Source of the DNA: Omphiscola glabra
Lineage: Eukaryota; Mollusca; Gastropoda; Lymnaeidae
NCBI GenBank assembly: GCA_964017045.1
Contig: OZ024807.1
Coordinates: 22,694,597 to 22,758,596 of the forward strand
Direction of reading: 5' to 3'
Length of the DNA stretch: 64,000 nucleotides
Position 1 is the first letter of the stretch. The number at the start of each line of letters is the position of its first letter. Below the pieces are notes generated by a model that ran no database searches, had not been told where the DNA came from, and saw nothing but the letters and a program-made list of their open reading frames with translations. The position numbers and the translations under genes were made by a program. Positions 12,130 to 24,688 of this stretch are shown piece by piece.

Positions 12130-13250
12130 TATGTTGATTTTAATGGTAAGAACAGTTTTAAAATATGACTATTTTTTTATATTTATTTTATAACATTTTT
12201 TAGGACAAACATAAAAAAACCCATAAAAGTTTTCAAAAGTCATTAGGTGGGTAATGCACAACCCTAATTGTGTAGATCGTAACAATTGGATACAGTATCA
12301 AAGGATCCCTATCAAAAGTTCCGCTAGTGTTTACGAGTGAGAGAAATTCCGAGCCTGTCAGCGTGGCCACGATCAAAACAGGGTTAGTCAAAAAGGCCTT
12401 ATGTACGATAAAAAATCAAAATTCATTTTTCCCTACAACAGCTTCTTCCTTCGCATCAATAATTTATAAATATGACCTGCTCTTGTCTACTGTTTGAACA
12501 CGTTTTAGACTTCAAAGCCTTCATGGAGAAGGGTGGGGTATTTGTTCCTTTACTAATTGATAACAATTGGCTCTTGGACGTGGCTTTTCTTGTTGTCATT
12601 ACACATGAGCTTAATGTAAGTATCAAGAAGTTACAAAACAAGTGGTATCACTATTCACTAGTAACTTAGTAGTAAGTATACTGATACCATAGCAAAGTTA
12701 ATTGCAGACTCCAAAATACACCCAGCTTTCCAGCTTTTTTGCCTACCCTTATGGAGCTGATTGATCTTCAGTGTACATTTAAGTTTAGGGAGGTGAATGG
12801 AACAACGGACACGTATGGACATTTTATGAGAACATTGCCCTCCTCATTCAGTGAGGCTTTAAGGTTGTTCAAGTGGATCATATCACTTTTTGCGAGTACC
12901 TATCTGTGTTAAAAGCTCTTTTCCACTATGAACTTTAACAAGTCAAAATTCCAAGGCAAAACTTACTGATAGGAATCTTCAAGCTATACTGAGGGTCTCA
13001 ATTGCTTCATCACTTAAGAAAAAGTTGCTTAGCCGTGTGAGATGAAGCTCTGCTAGGTCTATGGAAACAATGAGTAGGAGGAAGAAATTGAAGCCTTGTT
13101 CTTGAGAACCATTAATATTTGTATCTGTTATTTACCGAGGTTGTGCAGATTATAACCGCTGTACATTATTGAATGTGTAATCGCTTTTTGCTGCCCAGTC
13201 TCAATCCGACTGCGTTCCCTTGGTGATTTGAGTTTCAGACACTTGACCTA
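12130..13250 (+). pseudogene. hAT transposase relic, copy 1
   Basis: The plus strand encodes broken pieces typical of the GTF2I-repeat/EPM2AIP1-like hAT transposases. NWLLDVAFLV.ITHELN lies near 12560-12620. MELIDLQC then LFKW, FASTYLC and a NKSK-like segment run through 12750-12960, which is the region of the C-terminal hAT dimerisation domain. Stops and frameshifts interrupt it. The 3' end carries GATTTGAGTTTCAGACACTT (13226-13245), matching the terminal repeat of this hAT type. The 5' terminal part seen in copy 2 is missing here. Confidence 0.7.
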
Positions 13251-14715
13251 ATGAATGATTTGACTTTTACCATTTTAATTTAAAAAATCATATACATTTC
13301 TTTAAAATTGTTTTTTTTTAATAGTATGGTAGGAGAAAAGTCAGGGGGGAATAGGCAACATTGATTCAAAATAGACACTTAAGTGACCTTTTATGTTAAA
13401 ATATAATAACAGCCTAGAACATATACCTTCAATAACTATTGTGGCTCCAATAGAGTTAATTTTCACCTTAATAATATAAACTATTAAGACTATAAAAATA
13501 TCACCACAACGTTTTTCGGGTTTCAACATACTAATGTTTTGTGTTTTCGTAAATAGCTGGTAAAATATATCTGCATTTATATTTAGCCTACTACCAAAAC
13601 ATCAGTTTTTCAATGACGATGACATAATTATTTTGTTCGGTGACCAACCTCCCTGATTCCCATTGGTTTGGGAAATTATTATTTATTTTGACGAGTCTCT
13701 TAAAATAGTTGTTCTGACGGATCTCGACGTAGAATAAAAAAGACATATAAATTGGTCGTTAATATCATAAAAGTAAACGGTCTGCAGTACTTCTGCTACA
13801 TAATTATAATACGAAACCGTGATACATCCACACGCGTGTTAGTTCGTCAATAACAATGGTAATGAGAATGAGCATGATTATGATGAATTTCAAAAAAAAA
13901 ATATGATTTGAACAAGGCCTAATTTTATTTACTTTTTAAAATAAAATTTTAAAAAATAAAAAATAGAAATATTACTATTATTTTGCCTTATGCAATCTAT
14001 TCACTTTTGCCTATGACAACATTGATGAGCATGATAATGATAAAACAAAATGAATATCACAAATGAAGGATTGAATACAGGTGTCATAATGATTAATAAA
14101 TTGATCGTTGGCCCATAATATATGGAAAAAGAAGAAACCTAGAGTTACACATTTTATTTTTGAAAAAAAAATTAAAACATAAATATTCAATAAATATTAC
14201 CATTCCAATAGTTTGTCTTCCACAAAACTGTTTACATTTGTTTAAGCCTATTTGAAATGTATTTTTGGAAATATAGGCCAAGTATATCTTTATGCAGCTG
14301 TGGGAGGTTTGTGCTGAGTATTAGTCATATAACATACGATGACAGCAAGACAGCAATACCATAACGTGGACATATCAATGATGGATTTGACCAATGAAGC
14401 ATCTTACATTTGGTATCAGTTGGTACACCCTATTTATATTCTGGAATCAATTTATTTTCCGCTTAAACACGCTTTCCAGGTAAATAGAAATATACAAATA
14501 CTTAATAAACGAACAAGCAAATAATTATCAGAAAGGTATTTGAACATATACTTCTGGTGTTTTTTTAAAATGTCTTTTAAATGATTCTTATTTAAACTTT
14601 GTAGACAGTTACGACACAAAATATTTGAATAATCATTCATGAACCAGGTCTTTGTCTATTCAAAGTATTTGAGTTAGATACTACATTCAATATTACATTT
14701 CATTTGTAATTAAGT
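13250..14715. other. Gene-free part of segmental copy 1
   Basis: AT-rich DNA collinear with 57665-59105 of copy 2. Short ORFs are not shared between the copies. No features were recognised. Confidence 0.55.
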
Positions 14716-15110
14716 CCGATTTAGCCGAAACTTATAAAGCCGGAATTTCGTCGGGAGTCTGGAAACAAGCACAGTTTCATCAGTGGGAAACTCCTGTAGT
14801 CACAGTAAGAAAGATGCCTACATCAGAGAAAACAACACGAATTAGGATCTGTTGTGACTTTGCCAAAAAACTGTAAATTCACAGTTAGAAATAGCCTGGT
14901 AACCAATGGTAATACAGAAAGGCCTTATTAGAATGTTGGCAGCTGGGATTTAATTCTCAAACACAGAATTTTAGAATACCAATAATAAGATCAAGCTTTC
15001 AAAAGAAATCGGCTTTGACTCCACAAAACATGGTTCATGACAGGTTCTTGGAATGAAATTTGGCTCTCAATTTTTAAATTTTTCTTTTTATCGTCCTGCT
15101 GCTGATTTTT
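14716..15110 (+). pseudogene. Gypsy reverse transcriptase N-terminal relic, copy 1
   Basis: The plus strand reads AETYKAGISS, FHQWETPVVTV, then TRIRICCDF, which matches the start of Gypsy RT (Pxxxx.W.TPxVxVxK ... RxCxDF). Stops and frameshifts follow. The homologous piece in copy 2 begins near 59110. Similarity to copy 2 ends near 15010, so a duplication breakpoint falls inside this relic. Confidence 0.6.
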
Positions 15111-15670
15111 TGGTCTGTTTTAACTAATAAGTTTGCTGACCACTGGCCTAACAGTTAAATGAAGCGGCACATACACCTGGCGTTTATTGTTTCTAGAATC
15201 TAGATAACAGGTACTCAACCTATCCGCTGTTGGAACGGTGGCAGATAAGAATAAACAATAATCGATGCGGGGCTGCCTCAGACAAATCTTTTTTCAACCG
15301 GTAAACTAAACATTTTAATGAAGCCTTGTTTACATCCGACGAGTGAAAACAAATTGAAAACATTTTGTATGTATGATAAAGGAAAGTCAACCATTTGATA
15401 AATATTTCACAGTGCTTCAAATGGCTAGGGGCGTGCTTCTTATGTAATTTTTGCTTACACAAATCGTCAAAATTCGCTTCATAAATACTTGTGCTTCTTA
15501 TAATTCGGTGCGTCTTTTATGAGCGAAAAACGATACTTGCTAAAGCATGGCTGTCCACTAACAACGAAGATTAACGAAGATGTTGGATATTTAAGCACTA
15601 CAAAGTGTGACTAATGCAAAAGTAATTGGTTGCAAGAATTAATTAAATGTGTCCATATATATATGTTTTC
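15111..15670. other. No gene seen
   Basis: Unique-looking AT-rich DNA between the right edge of segmental copy 1 and the (ATCT)n tract. Confidence 0.5.
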
Positions 15671-15675
15671 AAGTA

Positions 15676-15981
<306 letters not shown>

Positions 15982-16912
15982 GTTATCTATCTATCTATAT
16001 ATCTATATATTTATCTATCTATCTATGTATCTATATATATTTATATATATATATTAGCGATTACCCGGCATGCGTTGCAATGCCACTCATCGAAATAAAG
16101 TGTCTGTGTTTTAATAATTTTTTTGTAAGTTCTTCTAATAACCACCTTTTTTTAACCGTCTGGTGCATATTCGAATTAATTAGAAGGTTTTAAGAAGTGT
16201 CAGCAGACCACACGCAGCTGTCCGTGTGGGAAGCATGGATTTTCCAAATTTAGTCCCAAAACTTATAGCGATTGATCCCCCCATGCAATAGCTATGTTTG
16301 AAATTATATTTATATGGCTCATTTATTACATATAAACAAATTTAGGGCCCCCGGCCCCAAAAGTAATATTGTGAAATATTTGTACTAAATCAGAAACCTA
16401 TTTATTAAGTCACATATACAAAATGAAATGTCACAGTATATATTTAATGTAATTCCACCCACTTATGCAATAGCTCTGCTTGACGTTATATTTACATAGC
16501 TCATATAAGGAAAAAAAAGAATTTAAGGCCCCCTGCCCAAAGCGGAAGATTGTAAAATATTTGCACTTCTTTAGAAACCTAATGCGGGCCTGCACACAAC
16601 AACTCACTGAAAGTGTATCGCATTCAGATGAATAGTATAGGAACTCATACGGAAATTATATTTAAATAGCTCATATTAGAAAGAAAAACTACTATAGGGC
16701 CCAGGTCCAAAACTGGTAATTCTTTGTAAAATGAATGGGTTTTGATATTCATGGATATACTTTTGTAAATGTACTTACATTGTGTTAACGTCATTTATTT
16801 TCTTAATTCGTAAAATGAGAATATAGCATCTATTTTTCACAACAGTAATATCATTGGATTTAAAGATATAAAATTGTACACACCCTATTTCCTAACCCCC
16901 ATATATATGTAC

Positions 16913-17140
16913 CTAAGAAGGCACATTATTTGTCAAATTCATTTTGTCAACTTCCCCATACCCCAAACAGAGTTTTAAAAAAATTAATAAAATCATCCAC
17001 GGGATTGTAAGCCACTTACTTACGCAAAAACAATTTTTTTGCATTTTAAATGCTTTGTTCTTATTTAAATGAGTGATAAGTGCATTAGTGGATGCTATTT
17101 GGATATGTAGTTTCGCTGCACAGATTGTATTAAACGGCAT
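16913..17140 (-). other. ORF shared by both Helitron-like elements
   Basis: A 75-codon ORF starts MPFN and is 60-odd residues long where alignable with 46987-47190 of element B. Only about seven residues differ there. I recognise no family. The ORF ends in unrelated sequence in the two copies, and GTAAGT occurs within it. It may be a captured exon or chance. Confidence 0.3.
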
Positions 17141-17849
17141 TTTCGTATTAAAAGTATATTTAAAGGTTAGGTTTTTTTTTTTTTTATTAATTTATAAATT
17201 TCATAAATGTATATTTTTGGAAAAAAATACAAGTAAAAATTTATTAAACGTTAAAAATAAAAAGCAAAAATGTTATTTCATTTTTTAAATTGTAGCAATT
17301 TAAAAAGCAATCTATAATATTTATTAATTTTACTTTTAGGAAGGTGGAAATACATTATCAATTTGATTAGGCGCGGTTATTAAATCAGATAAATTTTTGC
17401 ATTGAATAAATAGACAATTTGAGTTCTGACGTCATTTGCGTTATTATTTAGAACAAATTAGTTTTATTTTTATTACGCAATATTTGGAACGTACTTAAAA
17501 AATGCATTAAAATCAACAGATGTTTTGGTGTCCCCGATAAATGTGATTACAGCGTAATTCTTTGATTATAATTTGTTTTACTAATTTTCATAACTTTCAA
17601 CCACATATAAAATGTTTAAAATAGTTCCTTAGTTGTTACTCCAGATTTATTTGTAATTTATATTATTAATACTTAAAATTTTATTAAAATTAAAGCGAAT
17701 ATACAATATATTTTTCGCATTACCATTAAAATAATAGTAGAAAACTATGATTTTTTTTAAAAATGGGAACGTATTTAAGTCGTATCGGTTCTTTGTGAGT
17801 TACGGTCTGCATATATCATTCTTATATAATAGATGTATTACTACATCAT

Positions 17850-20800
17850 TGCTATTCAAAATCACAACACATTTACAAAGCTATATCCGATTCTAAAATG
17901 CGTCACAAAATTCAAGCTTATTTATAAAAACAACAAAAATACTCTCTACACTAAACATGCAAAAACATGTTTTTCTCTGCTCTTGCTACAAATTGATGTC
18001 TGTTGGCATTTGTTCAAGGGCGGTTGAGTTAATAGATCCGATTGAAATTATTTTGATAAAGTGTGTTAAAGAAAACAAAACGAATTTAAGGACATCGGCC
18101 CATGCGAAATATTGTAAAATGTTGTTCTAATTTAGAAACATTTGCGGGAGCACGCATATCAATTCACCAAAGTTTTTATCGCAATCGGATGAATGGTATA
18201 GGAATGCATACGATAATTATATAGATAATATAAGGGTGGAAAACGAATAAAGGCCCCCTGCCACAAACGGAATATTGTAGAATTGTTGTATTACTTCAGA
18301 AACATACTTATTATATCACAAAATTAAAAAAAGAGAAACATATTACTGAAGTTGTATCGCATTCAGATAAATGGTATAGGAGTGCATACGGATATTATTT
18401 TTTACAAAGCTCATATAAGAAAAATAACAATTTTGGGGCCAACGGCCAAAAACGGATTATTTTAAAAGTGTTGTAACTACTTCAGAAACCTAATTATTAT
18501 GTGACACACACAATTTAATGTCGCTATTTGTATTTGATTAAAAATCTATCCATCCACACATTAGCTCTGTTTAAAATTTTAATTGTATAGCTCATATAGG
18601 AAAAATAGAACACAGGGCCCCTAGCTCAAAACAGAATATTTTAAATGGTTGTAATAATTTGAAAAGCTTTGCGGACGTGGGTAAAACATTTTACTAAAGT
18701 TTTATCGCATTCAGATAAATGATATAGGAGCGCATACATAAATTACTTTGTACAACGCTCGTAAAAGAAAAAAAAAAGAATTTGGGACCAACGGCTGAAA
18801 ACTGAATATTTTAAAAGTATTGTAATTACTCATTAACATGCGCGACTTTATGGACAACGTTTCAACAAAGTTTTGTTGCAATCGCATGAATGGTGTAGGA
18901 GCGCATACGGTTTGAAATTATATTTATATAGCTCATATTGGAAAAATAGAACATGGGGCCCCTGGCTCAAAACTGAATATTTTAAACGGTTGTAATAATT
19001 TGAAAAGCTTTGTGGGCGTGGGAGAAACATCTAACTAAAGTTTTTACGCATTCAGATGAATGGTATAGGAGCGCATACCGAAATTATTTTGTACACAGCT
19101 CATATAAGAAAGAAAAAGAATTTGGGGCCAACGGCTGAAAACGGAGTATTTTAAAAGTATTGTAATTACTTATTAACATGCGCTACTTTATGGACAACCT
19201 TTCAAAAAAGTTTTGTTGCAATCACATGAATGGTGTAGGAGCACATACGGTTTGAAATTATATTTATATAGCTCTTATAAGAAAAAACGAACATGGGGCC
19301 GCTGGCTCAAAACGGAATATTTTAAAACGGTTGTAATAATTTAGAAACCTTTGTGGGCATGCTCGCAACATCTCGTCAAAGTTTTAGCGTATTCGAATAA
19401 ATGGTGTATGAGCGCAGACGAAACCTATTGTTTACAAAGCTCATATAAGAAAAAAAAAACGATTTTGGGCCAACGGCCAAAACGAAATATTTTAAAAGTG
19501 TTATAATGACCCAGTAAAATGCGCGAGCTTATGGAATAGAACTCTCCAATGTTTTGTCGCAATCGCATGAATGGTGTAGAGCGCATACGGTTTGAAACTA
19601 TATTTATATAGCTCATATAAGAAAAAACGAACACGGGGCCCCTTGCTCAAAACGGAATATTTTAAAACGGTTATAATTATTTCCAAACCTTTGAGGGCAT
19701 GCTTGCAACATTTTACCAAAGATTTAGCGCATTCAGACGAATGGTGTAGGAGCGCAGACGGAAATATTTTTTACAAAGCTCGTATTAGAAAAAAAACGAA
19801 CGAAGGGCCAACGGCCGAAAACGAAATAATTGAAAAGTTTTTTAATGACGCAGTTAAATGCCCAGTTAGGTTGCCTGCAACTCACGAAAGTTTTTTTTGC
19901 AATCGCATAAATGGTGTAGGAGCGCATACGGTTTGAAATTATATTTATATAGCTAATATAAGAAAAAACGAACATGGGGCCACTGGCTCAAAACGGAATA
20001 TTTTAAAACGGTTGTAATAATTTAGAAACCTTTGTGGGCATGCTCGCAACATTTCGTCAAAGTTTTAGCGTATTCGAATAAATGGTGTAGGAGCGCAGAC
20101 GAAACCTATAGTTTACCAAGCTCATATTAGAAAAAAAAACGATTTTGGGGCCAACGGCCAAAACGAAATACTTTAAAAGTGTTATAATGACTCAGTAAAA
20201 TGCGAGAGGTTGTGGAATACAACTCTCCAATGTTTTGTCGCAATCGCATAAATGGCGTAGGAGCGCATACGGTTTGAAACTATATTTATATAGCTCATAT
20301 TAGAAAAAACGAACATGGGGCCCCTGGCTCAAAACGAAATATTTTAAAACGGTTATAATTATTTCCAAACCTTTGTGGCGTGTTTGCAACATTTTACCAA
20401 AGATTTAGCGCATTCAGACGAATGGTGTAGGAGCGCAGACGGAAATATTTTTTTAAAAGCTCGTATAAGAAAAAAAACGAATGAAGGGCCAACGGCCGAA
20501 AACGAAATAATTGAAAAGTTTTTTAATGACGCATTTAAATGCCCAGGTAGGTGGTTAGCAACCCACCAAAGTTTTGTTGCAATCACATAAATGGTGTAGG
20601 AGCGCATACGGTTTGAAACTATATTTATATAGCTCATATTAGAAAAAACGAACATGGGGCCCCTGGCTCAAAACTGAATATTTTAAAACGGTTGTAATAA
20701 TTTAGAAACCTTTGTATGCATGCTCGCAACATCTCGTCAAAGTTTTAGCGTATTCGAATAAATGGTGTAGGAGCGCAGACGAAACCTATAGTTTACCAAG

Positions 20801-21290
20801 CTCATATAAGAAAAAAAAACGATTTTGGGGCCAACGGCCAAAACGAAATATTTTAAAAGTGTTATAATGACTTAGTAAAATGCGCGTGCTTGTGGAATAC
20901 AACTCTCCAATGTTTTGTTGCAATCGCATTAATGGCGTAGAAGCGCATACGGTTTAAAACTATATTTATATAGCTCATATTAGAAAAAACGAACACGGGG
21001 CCCCTTGCTCAAAACGGAATATTTTAAAATGGTTATAATTATTTCCAAACCTTTGTTTGTGTGCTTGCAGCATTTTACCAAAGATTTAGCGCATTCAGAC
21101 GAATGGTGTAGGAGCGCAGACGGAAATATTTTTTAGAAAGCTCGTATAAGAAAAACAACGAATGAAGGGCCACCGGCCGAAAACGAAATAATTGAAAAGT
21201 TTTTTAATGACGCAGTTAAATGCCCAGGTAGGTGGCCAACAACTCACCAATGTTTTGTTGCAATCGCATGAATGGTGTGGGAGCGCATAC
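17850..21290. repeat. 170/340-bp tandem array inside Helitron A
   Basis: The marker TGGTGTAGGA or its variant recurs at 18891, 19231, 19572, 19912, 20253, 20592, 20933 and 21273, a steady 339-341 bp. The same marker in a related half-unit lies 170 bp further on (for example 19742), so the repeat is a dimer. Half-units alternate between GGGGCCCCTGGCTCAAAAC and GGGCCAACGGCC versions. Alternate dimers are more alike than neighbours, hinting at a 680-bp higher-order unit. Confidence 0.88.
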
Positions 21291-21342
21291 GAGACAAACA
21301 GACATACATACATACAGACATACATTCATTTTTATATATATG

Positions 21343-22130
21343 TATATATATCTTTTTATCTCTGTCTCTCTCTCTCTTTCTCTCTCTCTATATATATACA
21401 TATTGGGTTAATTGGTTTGTTCAGAGAACGAGAAAGTTTAACGTTGCTGGATTTGTTGCTCTGTTTTTACATTTCTAAACTAATGATATTTCTGTTTTTT
21501 AATGTCCGAACGAACACGAATTTATGAGGTGTAGAGAGTCGATTTTCTACAGAAGTATATATGATGACAGTATGGTAGCAGATGCCATTTGACCATTTTG
21601 TTTGTTCCCATAAGGTTATATGATTATCCTTAAATGTTTTGAAATCATAAGTGAATATATTTTTTTAAATTTTTTGGAAAGTTCCGAATGAGTGTATTAA
21701 TGTATATAATGTATTTTCTCATAATATCCAAAGCTATACAAAATAAGTCTTATATTTAAAATACGAGTTATACAGTGTTAAATATCAGGAATTCGTACCC
21801 AATAAATATATTGTTTGAATAATTAAACAGTTTATCTAAGGTATCTTAAATGACTACACAGTTTAAATAATAATCATTTAAAAGACATTACAATAAAACT
21901 TTAGAAGTATTTTTAAAAATCTTTTATTACTAATTTCTTGTTGGGTTATTAATTATTATCATGATCTTCTCAAAACTGGAAAAAATGTTGTGGCTGAAAA
22001 TAGTGATGCCAGACTAATCTCCAAAATTAGATCTTAATGTCGAGTTTTTATATAAACTTTGAAGTCAGATGCTTACTTGTTAGATATTATTGTGTTTCAC
22101 TTCGTCCCACGAAATAGTGCAACTGATAAC
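21343..22130. other. Low-complexity flank, no gene seen
   Basis: Begins with TA and CT-rich microsatellite (21343-21400) and continues as AT-rich DNA without recognisable exons. Confidence 0.5.
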
Positions 22131-22139
22131 AATGCACCA

Positions 22140-22490
22140 AACAATGAATATGTGTATGGACTCTTAGGTTTATTATACATTATAACAACATGGTGGAGTA
22201 ATGTATACTGTACTCAAAACCCAATGCGTTTCACAAATCAAAGTACTTCTTTAACAATACATCCAGCCCAAATCCTCAAAGCAAACAATCTACACTGTAA
22301 ATATAATACAACGACCATCAATCCACCATAACAACAAAAAAAAATTTAACACGTAATTTCCCTTTACACAAATACGTCTCAAATATATCACACAATATAT
22401 ATAGCTACACATATAATTCTACACTAAACATCTTTTCCATACCAACCATTGCAACAGTTATTCGTATACCCTTGACAAGTGCATAGATTG
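22140..22490. repeat. Diverged repeat shared with 3100-3340
   Basis: Same order of short blocks as at 3180-3340, ending ATACCCTTGACAAGTG. It lies about 2 kb downstream of the last exon of the Ig gene. It could be a remnant of a shared 3' flank of family members. Confidence 0.5.
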
Positions 22491-22499
22491 TTTAAATCC

Positions 22500-24590
22500 T
22501 GAAGACAAATATAAGATGTCTTATTGGTCCAACCGAATATTGATATGTCAACGTTATGATTTGTGGTAAGGTAGGCCAGAGACTTGCACGTGTTTTATTT
22601 TGTACCAATACTGATTTGATTAATTACTTAACCAATTAACCTATTACAAATATGTGTATTATTATTGTTAGACATTTCTTTTAAAGCAAATAGTAAATCT
22701 AACATAATTCAATTACATAAGGCAAAGCAGTTTATTCTTGTTAATTGTGTATTGTGTAAGTAATCAACGTTTATTCTTTATCTTTACATTCGAAAATGTT
22801 AATGCATTATTGCCATTAATTTAAGTAAAAAAAGGGCGTTGATTTTAGATGGGCATTATTGTGTTAACAAAGAGTAATAAACCATTTGGAAAGAGTATAT
22901 TTAAAAAAATACATTTTCGATGCTCTATACAATGTCCCTTTTCATTAGGTTTATATAATCTAAAAACAATTGAAATTAGAACAAAATTAAAGACAACTAT
23001 AAAATATTGCCATTCATTAGGAGAATATCGGGTTGTTTTTGTTTTTTTTATTAGTTGAATTGTTTTTTTTTTATGCTCTTCACTTATTAAAACTGTGCAT
23101 GAAGTGATTTTAAGAATATGTAAAAAGACTGTTTGTTTTCTAAACTTACAATGTGAACTTGAGCAAACATCTTTGTTGATTCAAAAGACATACATTTGAA
23201 TCTTTGCTTTATACATTTTTTTTAGTTGCTCCTAGCACATAATAAAAGCTTTGAGTAAATGAATGTACTTCTTTTGCGATTTTGTTGGGCCAACATTTAT
23301 AATCTAAAGTTCTTGTAATATTGTAAGTTAAATAAACAAAAACTCGTATGAAAATGTAGGTACTTAAATACACATCATTTTTTTAAAAAGATGCTGGTTT
23401 AAAAAAAAAAGATGGCTTAATATTAAATAAATACTGGCTACTTTTATGCAATGATCTCACAGTAAAACAATCATTTTAAGATTCTGCTAAAACAAAAATC
23501 AATCTTAAGCAACGTTTCAAAGTTTAATTATAACAGTAAGAAGAAATATCATTTCAATATCTTACACACATTTTAAAACATAAATAAAACTGTCTAAACA
23601 GTCTCTTAACTAATCAAAGAAATACACATCCTATACACGGTTTCTTTAAAATATTTATTAGTTAATAAACAATTGGTTTTAAACTTTCTTCTTAATAAAC
23701 ACTATAGATTAAAACTTCAGTAACATGAAATAAAATATTTATGACATACATTTAACGTTACAAAGTAGATAACATAAATAAGACTTTTTGCCATATTAAC
23801 AGTATATCCAGACAACAATTGAATAAAACAAACACACACATTCAAAGGTTACGGCTAAGTTCCTCTATAATTTATACATTACTCTTATTTATTGGTGAAT
23901 ATTTTTTTTTAAATTTTAGTAGAATAAATAAAATATTTTTTTGGGGTATAATTTACTCCATAAAATTTGGAGCAATAATAAAATTAAATAAATATTTTTA
24001 TTATTTTTTTTTACAGGACAAACATAATGTTAAGTAATTTGCAAGAACAATATTTCGTTTTACACAATGATACATTGTTCTTTAAATATCAATGTGAATG
24101 TATGTATTTTATGTTTGTTAATAATTTTGAAGCAATAAAAGAAAACAATAGATAGTAATAAACTTTAACACGGCCATTACTTGTGTCCTGTATTTTCGTG
24201 AAATATTTTGTCAAAACCCTTTTATTACAAAAGCTGTATTAAACAAAAGTGGTAAAATATAGCCTAAATACTCCAAACGTTTTTGATTGTTTATATATTT
24301 TTGAATGCATGTTTTTTAAATGCCCCCACACCATAACACAGACTAAACAATACATCACAAAATAGTGAATTATATATATATATATATTTATTATAGATAT
24401 ATTTATTTATATACAAAAATGGGGGTCAGGTTACAATAAAAATCTACTTTATATTATTTAATTTGAATTTAACAAGTTTTAGTGGTCATTTTCGTTTCAA
24501 TTAATTTATCGGCTGTATTCAGACTATAGTAACACTAAACCCATCTCATTGGGTAAGAATGCATGAACTGTGGGACACAAAGTAGTGAGT
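22500..24590. other. 3' flank of Ig gene, no second gene seen
   Basis: AT-rich DNA. A candidate polyadenylation signal on the minus strand (AATAAA at 24392-24387) lies about 205 bases after the proposed stop codon. Such hexamers are frequent in this base composition, so this is weak evidence. Confidence 0.35.
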
Positions 24591-24596
24591 CTTGCC

Positions 24597-24688
24597 TCAA
24601 CTGATAGAGTAGATGGTGACGATAATCAAAAGTGCAAAAGTATCGTCACGTTGTTCATGTTCGACAATTGATGCTGCACTGACACCTC
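24597..24688 (-). CDS. Ig gene exon 11, hydrophobic C-terminus
   Basis: Phase-1 acceptor (GAAAAG before 24688) opens an exon reading GGVSAASIVEHEQRDD, then TFALLIIVTIYS and TGA. Thirteen hydrophobic residues are short for a membrane span. The exon may instead splice onward at a weak GTTGAG, or the tail may act as a GPI-type signal. This is the least certain exon of the model. Confidence 0.4.

Larger units (their letters stand above)
3340..15010 (+). repeat. Segmental duplication, copy 1
   Basis: An 11.7-kb block aligns in direct orientation with about 48700-59390. Anchors run in the same order through both copies: the GGAACTGTGGTAATAT region (3450/48797), the Ig exon (4585/49647), ACTGGCCTAATGATGACAAG read on the minus strand (5820/50890), the CACGCTGTTAATTAAAAGG region (6409/51487), CGAATTAGCGGTTGT (8568/52493), GAAAGATCGTACACCGTA (10080/52780), the hAT relic (12470/56650) and the Gypsy RT start (14720/59110). 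Copy 1 has extra blocks at about 6640-6780, 7260-7540, 7790-8530, 8820-10060 and the MITE at 11936-12121. Confidence 0.88.
16054..21342 (-). mobile_element. Helitron-like element A, non-autonomous
   Basis: On the minus strand the 3' end reads GCTAAT, so CTAA (16057-16054) is followed by host T, the Helitron CTRR^T rule. Nine bases inside lies a hairpin, GGCATGCGTTGCAATGCC at 16067-16084, with a 7-bp stem and one bulge. The 5' end, near 21342, reads ATATATATAAAAATGAATG and then a GTMTGT-type run, matching element B, but the terminal TC is blurred by TA-rich flank. The interior holds a 340-bp dimeric tandem array (about 17850-21290) and about 1.8 kb of less repetitive DNA. No Rep/helicase coding was seen. 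Element B (44474-48115) is the same family, inverted. Confidence 0.82.

Noticed and set aside
16054..21342. Autonomous Helitron with Rep/helicase
   Set aside because: No long ORF and no Rep or helicase motif in either element; most of the length is tandem repeat.
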